From Spirochaetales bacterium (GTDB lineage: Bacteria; Spirochaetota; Spirochaetia; Sphaerochaetales; Sphaerochaetaceae), in NCBI GenBank assembly GCA_017962865.1, contig JAGCUM010000189.1:1-8460 (forward strand): a stretch of DNA of 8,460 nt, given 5' to 3'. A model generated the notes under the pieces. The model saw only the letters and a program-made list of their open reading frames with translations, did not search any database and had not been told where the DNA came from. This document shows, one piece after another, positions 1 to 5,861 of the stretch; within the stretch, counting starts at the first letter, position 1; each line of letters opens with the position of its first letter. The translations under genes and the position numbers were made by a program.

Positions 1-1
1 A

Positions 2-1348
2 GTTTTGGTTTCTCTGTGTTGTCTGACAGCAGCTTCGGCATCGGATCCGGTGGTTACGAGGGAGGATTTCCTTCTTGCCCTTCAGGCTGCAAAGCCGGGG
101 GATACCATCTATGTTGGTGACATCGTGTTCAAGCCATCTCCTCAGGGGATTGTCGTGCTCAACAAATCGATATCGATCGAGAGCGCCAAGGCGGACGGGA
201 CCAATGCCGTGTTCACGGATGCAACGTTCACCGTCTCAGGGTCATCCGGGAACATCGAGATTTCCATAAAGGGCGTTGACTTCAGAGGCAGGGCGGCGGA
301 AGAGAAGGGAGACCCGGATAACATGCCTGATCTCTCGAATCCCCTGAAGACTCAGGCTGCGATGTTCTTCAACGGAAATGCAAGCGTGTCGTACACCGAC
401 TGCACGTTCTCCGGATACAGGAACCAGTACGGAACCATCTATGCAATCTATTCGAGCGAGAATGTCAGATCGAACAATCTTGCTCTTTCCTTCAAAGGAT
501 GCACATTCAGAAACAACATCGCAAGACGCGGTGCTGCCATATATCTGTCCGGCTACACCAGAAACGTTTCTCTCATGCTTGAGGATTGTCTGTTCGAGGA
601 GAATATAGCCGAAAGCGGCGGAGTCCTGTTTGCAGATGCAAGTCTGGTCGGAATTGAAAACTGCACGTTCAGAAGCAATACAAGCCTTATCGAAGGCGGT
701 GCTCTTAGGTTGCAGAACTGCTCGACTACGGTTGAAGGAAGCCGCTTCGAGCAGAACATATCAAGAGGCAACGGAAGCGCAATCAGTGTCCTGATTTCAT
801 CATTCCTTGGACTTTCTGTTGATAATAGTGCATTTATAGGCAATCAAAACCCGGATGAGATCTGTGTCTTTGCAGAGGAGCAGGAGACCAATCTGGATTC
901 CGAAAGCTATGTTGTTCTCAACGGATGTACCTTCGAACCGGAGTGTCCCGCCCTGAAGGAGAACAATCTCATCAAGATCACTGAGCCGGAGAAAGCTCCC
1001 GAGCCTCCAGTGAAAACACACGGTTATATCTACGGATTGATTGCCATGGCTCTGGTAATAGCGGTTGCAGTCATCGTCTTTGTCATGAACAGGAGACTGT
1101 CCGAACCGAAACCGGTAGTTCCTGCTGCAGGCTCGATGGCAGATTTGGAGAAGGTTCTTTCCGACAGAGAACTCGAGGTCATGAACCTCTATCTGACGGA
1201 AAAGAGCAGGAAGGAGGTCGCAGATGAACTGTGCATATCCGAATCCACGGTCAAGAAGCATATTGCAAGCGTCTATTCCAAGCTCGGTGTCACGACCAGA
1301 CAGGAATTGGTCATCAAAATCATGAAGCTGAAGGAAAACAGCCGTTAA
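2..1348 (+). CDS. Membrane-anchored transcription factor: extracytoplasmic beta-helix, one TM helix, LuxR/GerE HTH (5' partial)
   Basis: The reading frame is open to the left edge, so the start codon and signal peptide n-region are missing; what remains of the signal reads VLVSLCCLTAASA, with likely cleavage before SDPVV. Numbering from the TTG at 5, residues 18-40 carry the KPGDTI opening common in beta-helix proteins. Residues about 50-315 are repeated coils pairing FxxN with GGA-like motifs (FRNN..RGAAIYL, FEEN..SGGVLFA, FRSN..EGGALRL, FEQN..GNGSAI), with cysteines at 133, 166, 195, 220 and 308 recurring at one position of the coil. This resembles chlamydial Pmp and pectin-lyase-like helices. 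A proline-rich stretch precedes a TM helix at about 340-361, followed by NRR (positive inside). Residues 385-440 are a LuxR/GerE domain: LSDRELEV, then recognition helix STVKKHIASVYSKLGV. There is no receiver domain. I infer an N-out/C-in one-component sensor-regulator; ligand and targets are unknown. Confidence 0.85.
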   Translation, partial: VLVSLCCLTAASASDPVVTREDFLLALQAAKPGDTIYVGDIVFKPSPQGIVVLNKSISIESAKADGTNAVFTDATFTVSGSSGNIEISIKGVDFRGRAAEEKGDPDNMPDLSNPLKTQAAMFFNGNASVSYTDCTFSGYRNQYGTIYAIYSSENVRSNNLALSFKGCTFRNNIARRGAAIYLSGYTRNVSLMLEDCLFEENIAESGGVLFADASLVGIENCTFRSNTSLIEGGALRLQNCSTTVEGSRFEQNISRGNGSAISVLISSFLGLSVDNSAFIGNQNPDEICVFAEEQETNLDSESYVVLNGCTFEPECPALKENNLIKITEPEKAPEPPVKTHGYIYGLIAMALVIAVAVIVFVMNRRLSEPKPVVPAAGSMADLEKVLSDRELEVMNLYLTEKSRKEVADELCISESTVKKHIASVYSKLGVTTRQELVIKIMKLKENSR

Positions 1349-1358
1349 GTATGACAAA

Positions 1359-1397
1359 ATGGGCCGTTTGTCACGGATAAGTAGCCGTATGGCCCAT
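1359..1397. promoter_or_regulatory. Imperfect inverted repeat between regulator and lipoprotein genes
   Basis: ATGGGCC (1359-1365) is matched by GGCCCAT (1391-1397), with a second short pair ACGG (1373-1376) / CCGT (1385-1388) nested inside. As RNA this folds into a two-step stem. No T-run follows, so a standard intrinsic terminator is unlikely. It begins 11 bases after the stop of the LuxR-type gene and could be a terminator of another kind, an mRNA 3' end structure, or an operator. Function not determined. Confidence 0.4.
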
Positions 1398-1420
1398 ACA
1401 TGAAGGTACCTCTGTAATCC

Positions 1421-1454
1421 GATAATTAAGCATACTTAGTTTAGTAAAGAGGGG
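1421..1454 (+). promoter_or_regulatory. Possible -10 element and ribosome binding site of the lipoprotein gene
   Basis: GATAAT at 1421-1426 matches the -10 consensus at five of six bases, but no good -35 lies 16-18 bases upstream, so the promoter call is weak. AGAGGGG at 1448-1454 is a clear Shine-Dalgarno sequence six bases before the ATG at 1461 and fixes that start. Confidence 0.35.
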
Positions 1455-1460
1455 TATCGC

Positions 1461-2900
1461 ATGAAAAAACTCATGGTTCTTTCATTGGTGGTCATGATGC
1501 TCTTTGCATTCGTGGCATGTAAAAGTGAGCCCGGCGGGAAGTCCGGTGGCGGAAGCGGGGAACTGACCCCTGCAGAGCAGGCTATACGCAGCGAATATGG
1601 CGATGATGTCTTCTATTTCGCAGAGTTGGTCGATATAGCCTCCTCATATGCTGAAATGATCCAGGATATCTGCGGAGCATCGGATAATAACACAAGAAAC
1701 TCAACGGTAGCCATGTACAATCAGTACAGTCAGGATTTTTCCATCTCCAATGCTTCAGCAACGGGATTGACCGTGGAAGGTACTTTTGACGGCGATCATA
1801 TAAGAGTTGTCATTTCCAATGTGAAATTCTCCAATCCGAAGGGACAGTGGGTGAGCTTTGACGCAGAAGTAACCGTTTCGGGATCTTTCAATGCCACCGC
1901 ACAGGTGTCGCTGGAGGTCTACCTTTCGAACGGTTCCCTGACAATCACGGACGGAAGATACAATTCAATCTCCTTCGGCCAAGGTACTCCCAACAACTTG
2001 AAGGCCAATCAGTGCCTGCAGGAAATCCAGGCTCTGGACGAGAACGGCAACAACAGCGGTCAAGGTGGTCAGGGTGGCCAGGAAGGTCAGGGCGGGGGAT
2101 ATAATCCGGGCCAGGATCCGGGTCAAGGCGACGAGTGGACAATGGGCACGGCTTCCTTGCCGGCGCATACCGCCCAGGAAATTGCACTTGCACTTGAAGG
2201 AATGGATTACTATGTTCTGATTGAAGAGCCTCAGGGCGGAGTAGGGGTCAAGGAAGGAGGAGCTTCCTACTTCTATGAGTATGGATTGATCCATGGCGGA
2301 AGCAGTGAAGCCGATCAGGTCTGGGCAAAGAGATGGGACGAATTGCCCGCACAGTACGGACAGGAGTCGCAGTACGATATGATAGCCTTGGACAGAAGAC
2401 CCGGAGTCCAGTTCGAAGATCCTTATGAGCATGTTGTTTCCGACTACATCTATTATGAGTCCGATGCCTATTCCGACGCATGGTACGGCCCCAGCACCGG
2501 AGTCTATCACGATGAGGACGGCTCCAGAAACTGGCATGATGCAGTCGTGTACTGGGTGTATGAAGGGGAAGATATTTTCTCTGATGAATATGCACAGAGC
2601 GGTGGTTACAATGCAACTTATGCAGGCGGTATATTCTACCATTACTCCGATCTTGTAAAACCGTATACTCCGATGCTGCTGAGTGAGTATAACGGCAAAT
2701 ACGAGAAACTGAGCCGCACGGAAGTCGTGGCCGGATTACAGTGTTCAATCTACAGATACGCCGGAGAACTCTATTACATAGCAGACTCAGAAGATTTCTA
2801 CAATATCTGTCTGAAGCATACATGGCTTGTCCAGGGAAAAGAATATGTGATTTTCGAGGTCCAGGAGATCCATACTTTCCCCAAATGGCCGGTTGATTGA
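1461..2900 (+). CDS. Two-domain lipoprotein with Gly/Gln-rich linker, function unknown
   Basis: I do not recognise a named family. The 479-residue product begins MKKLMVLSLVVMMLFAFVAC, a lipoprotein signal with Cys20 as the lipidation site; Phe at -3 and Ala at -4 make a loose lipobox of the kind spirochaetes tolerate. After a short Gly/Ser tether (24-33) comes a domain at about 35-195 whose second half looks beta-rich, with alternating polar and hydrophobic strands. A low-complexity linker of GGQ/GQ units (199-224) leads to a second domain (225-479) that is very rich in tyrosine (30 of 255 residues) and in acidic residues and tryptophan. The start is supported by a Shine-Dalgarno sequence six bases upstream, and a strong terminator follows the stop. 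It lies 112 bp after the LuxR-type regulator on the same strand, so it could be a target or partner of it; that is inference. Confidence 0.8.
   Translation: MKKLMVLSLVVMMLFAFVACKSEPGGKSGGGSGELTPAEQAIRSEYGDDVFYFAELVDIASSYAEMIQDICGASDNNTRNSTVAMYNQYSQDFSISNASATGLTVEGTFDGDHIRVVISNVKFSNPKGQWVSFDAEVTVSGSFNATAQVSLEVYLSNGSLTITDGRYNSISFGQGTPNNLKANQCLQEIQALDENGNNSGQGGQGGQEGQGGGYNPGQDPGQGDEWTMGTASLPAHTAQEIALALEGMDYYVLIEEPQGGVGVKEGGASYFYEYGLIHGGSSEADQVWAKRWDELPAQYGQESQYDMIALDRRPGVQFEDPYEHVVSDYIYYESDAYSDAWYGPSTGVYHDEDGSRNWHDAVVYWVYEGEDIFSDEYAQSGGYNATYAGGIFYHYSDLVKPYTPMLLSEYNGKYEKLSRTEVVAGLQCSIYRYAGELYYIADSEDFYNICLKHTWLVQGKEYVIFEVQEIHTFPKWPVD
2055..2132 (+). repeat. Low-complexity Gly/Gln linker repeat in the lipoprotein gene
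   Basis: Imperfect tandem GGTCAGG/GGTCAAGG units encode about two dozen residues dominated by Gly and Gln, separating two compositionally different domains. Such a tract could vary in copy number between strains by slippage; the sequence shows only the repeat. Confidence 0.6.
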
Positions 2901-2917
2901 TAATTGATGATTCAGTG

Positions 2918-2948
2918 CGCCACGGCTCAGGTCGTGGCGTTTTGTTTT
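2918..2948 (+). terminator. Strong intrinsic terminator after the lipoprotein gene
   Basis: A perfect 7-bp stem CGCCACG (2918-2924) / CGTGGCG (2933-2939) with an eight-base loop is followed directly by TTTTGTTTT (2940-2948). It sits 17 bases after the lipoprotein stop. The T-run ends only 16 bases before the ATG of the next gene, so the hairpin may also control that gene. Confidence 0.85.
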
Positions 2949-2964
2949 GAAAAGGGTTGTAGTA

Positions 2965-3654
2965 ATGAAAAAAGCTGTATTGTTGTTCTGTGTTCTGTTG
3001 TTCATGTGCGCATCGCTGTGCGCAGTTGATTATGCAATCGGAGATGAAGGTCCTGCCGGAGGTATAATCTTCTATGACAAGGGAGAGTACTCAGATGGGT
3101 GGAGATATCTGGAAGCGGCCCCTGCGGACGTCTGGCTGGTGGATGGGGTTCCCTCTTTGGACCTGACGTTCGACGAATACTATAGCGATGACTATTATCA
3201 GGTCTTCGGTTACTACAGGAATGATGCCAGCAGCAACAACATGTTCGTGAACGGAAAAGAGACATTGGGCAACTACAGTAAGGCTGAAGAACTTACGGGT
3301 ACGGAGATCGGAACCGGAAAGAAGAATACCGAGCTGTTGGTGAAGGCAATGGGGGATAAAACCTACTATACCATGGGGGCGAAAAAGGTGGTTTATGCCG
3401 CCAAGGTCTGCTTCGATCTTGTATTCAATGGTTTCGACGACTGGTTTCTTCCCAGCAAGGACGAACTGAACCTGCTGTACATAAACCTGTGCAAAGAGGA
3501 TCTCGGTGATTTCGATGAAGATTCCTACTGGTCTTCCAGCGAGACGGATTTCAGCGCGGAATATGCCTGGAGGCAGCAGTTCTACGGTAGCGGACAGCAG
3601 TCCTACGGAACGCGTGACTATGCGCACAGGATCCGTCCGGTAAGGGCTTTCTAG
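2965..3654 (+). CDS. Secreted DUF1566 (Lcl C-terminal domain) protein
   Basis: The 229-residue product has signal peptide MKKAVLLFCVLLFMCASLCA, probably cut before VDYAIG. The mature part opens with GDEGPAGGIIFYDKG (26-40) and GWRYLEAAP (45-53). Its C-terminal half carries the DUF1566 signature in order: GFDDWFLPSKDEL (156-168), SYWSSSE (187-193), and RIRPVRAF at the very end (222-229). DUF1566 is the C-terminal domain of the Legionella collagen-like adhesin Lcl and has a C-type-lectin-like or sulfatase-modifying-factor-like fold in secreted proteins; ligands are mostly unknown. I chose the ATG at 2965 over the in-frame TTG at 2947 because it starts a clean signal peptide and has AAAGGG (2951-2956) eight bases upstream. 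LFMC (12-15) could be read as a weak lipobox, but the run around it favours signal peptidase I. Confidence 0.85.
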   Translation: MKKAVLLFCVLLFMCASLCAVDYAIGDEGPAGGIIFYDKGEYSDGWRYLEAAPADVWLVDGVPSLDLTFDEYYSDDYYQVFGYYRNDASSNNMFVNGKETLGNYSKAEELTGTEIGTGKKNTELLVKAMGDKTYYTMGAKKVVYAAKVCFDLVFNGFDDWFLPSKDELNLLYINLCKEDLGDFDEDSYWSSSETDFSAEYAWRQQFYGSGQQSYGTRDYAHRIRPVRAF

Positions 3655-3843
3655 ATTGAATCAGACTCTCCAATAGGATTCGTTTTTCGTATAGCCGCAT
3701 CTCTTGCATCTGTCGAACACGTGCTTCATGCTTATGAGCACTCCTGTTATTTCCTCACAGTTGCCTCCTTGGTCTTTTCTTTAACTACATACGAAACAGA
3801 CCACGGTTTGGCGACATTTTTATCAATATTGTGTCTTTTTTTC
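3655..3843. other. Gene-poor intergenic stretch
   Basis: No plus-strand gene is visible here. The only coding-like signal is the minus-strand micro-ORF at 3661-3729. T-runs near 3683-3687 and 3834-3840 follow only weak four- or five-base stems, so I do not call terminators. The right end leads into the repeat-bearing promoter of the next gene. Confidence 0.4.
3661..3729 (-). other. Possible micro-ORF or gene remnant with a CxxC motif
   Basis: On the minus strand an ATG at 3729 opens 22 codons, MKHVFDRCKRCGYTKNESYWRV, ending in TGA at 3661. CKRCGY is a zinc-knuckle-like pair. AGGAG lies 11 bases upstream, farther than ideal. The same frame stays open upstream to a TAA at 3781-3783, reading QGGNCEEITGVLIS with no ATG, so this could be the tail of a decayed zinc-ribbon gene. 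A separate strong AAGGAGG (complement of 3764-3770) sits before a GTG that gives only three codons. I know of no matching named protein. Confidence 0.25.
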
Positions 3844-3882
3844 TGTGAAGAAAAGTGAAGTATGTGTGAAGAAATCGTGAAG
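3844..3882 (+). repeat. Four GTGAAG direct repeats with one-turn spacing (candidate regulator binding site)
   Basis: GTGAAG starts at 3845, 3855, 3866 and 3877, giving steps of 10, 11 and 11 bp, so all copies face the same side of the helix. With the preceding base the units are seven bases long (TGTGAAG twice, AGTGAAG, CGTGAAG), separated by AT-rich spacers of three or four bases. That is the layout of PhoB/OmpR-family boxes, where seven-base half sites repeat every 11 bp. The array ends 27 bases before the -10 of the following gene. The binding protein is not identified here. Confidence 0.65.
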
Positions 3883-3906
3883 ATGTAACACGGTTCGGAA
3901 AAAGTT

Positions 3907-3915
3907 TGCTAAACT
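3907..3915 (+). promoter_or_regulatory. Extended -10 promoter element of the carbohydrate-binding lipoprotein gene
   Basis: TG at 3907-3908, one base, then TAAACT at 3910-3915 forms an extended -10. No convincing -35 exists at the right distance, consistent with activator dependence. GTTTGC (3904-3909) and GCAAAC (3920-3925) form an inverted repeat whose centre contains the -10 hexamer, a possible repressor site. Transcription would start near 3922, leaving a short leader before the ATG at 3945. Confidence 0.5.
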
Positions 3916-3944
3916 CAAGGCAAACAAAGGCAAGGAGGCCGAAT

Positions 3945-5768
3945 ATGGCAAGCAAACAAAGACACGGAATAGCGATTTTTCTTTTTTCGATAATCTTTCT
4001 GGTGTCCTGTACGATGGATATCTTTGCGACCGGCTCCCCTGAATCGGCTTCGGGGACAGGCAACACTACATATTCCAATACAACGACATACAGCAACGGG
4101 ATTTCGGTTGAGCTTGACGGAGAGAACCTCTATCCGTCGACCTATGAGGAATCGGACTACACCTCATGGCAGAACTATGATTTCGGAACCGAATACGTAT
4201 ACGACGTGGAGGCGAAATCCTGGGTCGGAACTTCCCCGGTGGATACCGGAGCGGTCACGGACAAGACCAAGGCAAAGAATGCGGATACAAGCATAAATCT
4301 GGTCAACAACACCGACAGCGCAATCAGCATCAGGCTTACTGGTACCAATGATTCCTTCAAGGTCGTCATCGACGGCAACGGCCAGGCCGTGAAGGTTACG
4401 CTGGACAACCTGAATCTCACCAGCGCAGACAGGGCCATCAACATCAAGAATTCCTCCGTCTCTTATGTCGTGCTTGAAGGGGAGAACTCCCTCGAGACCC
4501 TAATCAACAGCGAGGACAAGAATGTGCTGAAATCCGCAGCGGACCTGATCCTGGACGGAACGGGCAGCCTCTCGGTAACTGCGAACTCCAAGAACGGAAT
4601 CGCCTGTGACAGCGTGCTGTGCATCCTGAACGGCAACATCACCGTCACAGTAGCTGAGAAGACTTTCTATACAAATACCGATGACAGCGAAAACCCCGTG
4701 GTGGAGGAGACCAAGGGAACCGGAATCAAGGCATACCTCGGATTCGTGATGCTTGACGGAAACCTCACTGTCTACGGAAACAATTCCGATACCTACTACG
4801 AGGCCAAGGGCATCAAGGTAGACGGATACGATGAGAGCGAGGGCATCGACGAGTCCCTCTCGGCTGGCATGGGCTGGATTGTAATCGACGGAGGAAAGCT
4901 GACCGTGGTGACACAGGGAAAGGCAATCTCCGCAGGCTATGACGGGGATGACGGAGTACCCGCATCATCTGCAAACTATCCCGTTCCGAACGTCTACATC
5001 AACGGCGGAGATATAACGGTAACCACGCTGCATGCAATCAGGGAGGATTCCAGGAATTCCGATGACGGAGTCAGCCCGGAAGGCATCGAGGCTAAGAACA
5101 ACATGTACATCACCGGCGGTACGATAGTCATCAATTCGACGGACGACTGCATCAACGCATCCAATTCACTCTACATCAGCGGAGGCCTGATCTACGCATA
5201 CGCTTCTGACAACGATGCCATCGATGCCGGCGCCACAGAGAACCAGGGTGCACTCTATATCTCCGGCGGTGCTCTGATAGCAATGGGTTCGGGCCAGCCT
5301 GAGACGGGTCTTGACTGCAACAGCAATGCACGCTTCCAGTACACGGGAGGAATAATCATCTCCATGGGCGGAGGCCAGAGCAATGTCCCGCAGGCATCCG
5401 GAACCACGGCCTATACAGCAAGTACGAGTAATGCATCTGCAGGAACAAGCTATGCCCTGATCCAGGATGGAAAGGTGGTCCTTGCATTCAAGGTTCCTGC
5501 TGGCTACAGATACGGCAACAGCCTGATGCTCGGATCGGGTGAACTTGCAAGCGGAAGCGCAATCCTTGTCAGCGGTGCAACTATCAAGGCCGATGACAGC
5601 TTCAACGGCACGATCTACTACGGCGATGTGTCCGTCTCAGGCGGGAATGCATCGACGGTGACTGTTTCCAATACACAATCAGGCGGAATGGGCGGTCCCG
5701 GAGGAATGGGTGGATTCCAGGGCGGACCCAGCGGATTCCCCGGAGGAGGACCCGGAGGAAGATTCTGA
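3945..5768 (+). CDS. Carbohydrate-binding beta-helix lipoprotein, Cthe_2159/DUF4353 type
   Basis: The ATG at 3945 is set by AAGGAGG (3932-3938), six bases upstream; an earlier in-frame TTG at 3906 lies inside the promoter. The 607-residue protein has a good lipobox, LVSC with Cys22. Residues 23-60 are a Ser/Thr/Gly/Asn tether. From about 115 to 475 it shows the pattern of the family named after Clostridium thermocellum Cthe_2159, a parallel beta-helix that binds cellulose and acidic sugars: VTLDNLNLTS, VLEGENSL, LILDGTGSLSVT, KGTGIKA..LDGNLTV, then repeated INGGDITV / ITGGTIVI / ISGGLIYA / ISGGALIA coils alternating with acidic turns (STDDCINAS, DNDAIDA, GLDCNS) that could hold calcium. Residues 500-575 form a further beta domain. 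The tail (579-607) is a Gly-rich GGPGG tract, frequent in this family. It is probably surface- or periplasm-anchored and binds glycans; the ligand is inferred. An activator-type promoter lies upstream. Confidence 0.85.
   Translation: MASKQRHGIAIFLFSIIFLVSCTMDIFATGSPESASGTGNTTYSNTTTYSNGISVELDGENLYPSTYEESDYTSWQNYDFGTEYVYDVEAKSWVGTSPVDTGAVTDKTKAKNADTSINLVNNTDSAISIRLTGTNDSFKVVIDGNGQAVKVTLDNLNLTSADRAINIKNSSVSYVVLEGENSLETLINSEDKNVLKSAADLILDGTGSLSVTANSKNGIACDSVLCILNGNITVTVAEKTFYTNTDDSENPVVEETKGTGIKAYLGFVMLDGNLTVYGNNSDTYYEAKGIKVDGYDESEGIDESLSAGMGWIVIDGGKLTVVTQGKAISAGYDGDDGVPASSANYPVPNVYINGGDITVTTLHAIREDSRNSDDGVSPEGIEAKNNMYITGGTIVINSTDDCINASNSLYISGGLIYAYASDNDAIDAGATENQGALYISGGALIAMGSGQPETGLDCNSNARFQYTGGIIISMGGGQSNVPQASGTTAYTASTSNASAGTSYALIQDGKVVLAFKVPAGYRYGNSLMLGSGELASGSAILVSGATIKADDSFNGTIYYGDVSVSGGNASTVTVSNTQSGGMGGPGGMGGFQGGPSGFPGGGPGGRF
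5683..5765 (+). repeat. Gly-rich C-terminal tract of the carbohydrate-binding lipoprotein
   Basis: Imperfect GGCGGA / CCCGGAGGA units encode GGMGGPGGMGG and similar runs up to the stop codon. Such tails recur in this family; their role is not known to me. The DNA repeats could slip. Confidence 0.5.
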
Positions 5769-5786
5769 TAAAGATTCCGATAAAGC

Positions 5787-5834
5787 AGCCTGAGAGCCTT
5801 CAGAAAAGGGTTCTCAGGCTTACTTATAAGCCTG
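5787..5834. terminator. Nested hairpins between convergent genes, probable bidirectional terminator
   Basis: AGCCTGAGAGCC (5787-5798) pairs with GGTTCTCAGGCT (5809-5820), a 12-bp stem with one G-T pair. An overlapping alternative pairs CAGGCTTA (5815-5822) with TAAGCCTG (5827-5834) across a four-base loop. On the plus strand GGTTTATTTT follows (5838-5847); on the minus strand a CCCTTTT run follows the second hairpin. It lies between the stops of the plus-strand lipoprotein gene and the minus-strand xdhC-like gene, so it probably ends both transcripts. Confidence 0.65.
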
Positions 5835-5861
5835 GAGGGTTTATTTTGAAGCTCTTCAGGC

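Noticed and set aside
1965..2823. Long minus-strand open frames opposite the lipoprotein gene
   Set aside because: They lie antisense to a gene with a clear lipoprotein signal, ribosome binding site and terminator, and their translations show no domain.
2947..2964. TTG start for the DUF1566 protein
   Set aside because: It lies in the terminator T-run and adds MKRVVV before a signal peptide that already begins MKKAV.
3091..3627. 178-codon minus-strand frame opposite the DUF1566 gene
   Set aside because: It is a shadow of a gene with recognised family motifs; it has no ribosome binding site or domain.
3813..3841. GACA/TGTC stem followed by a long T-run as a terminator
   Set aside because: The stem is only four base pairs around a large AT-rich loop, too weak to support the call despite the T-run.
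3844..3882. Short CRISPR-like array
   Set aside because: Six- to seven-base units with three- or four-base spacers are far too short; the helical spacing fits a protein binding site.
3906..3944. TTG start for the carbohydrate-binding lipoprotein
   Set aside because: It overlaps the -10 element and would place charged residues before the signal peptide; AAGGAGG six bases before the ATG at 3945 decides the start.
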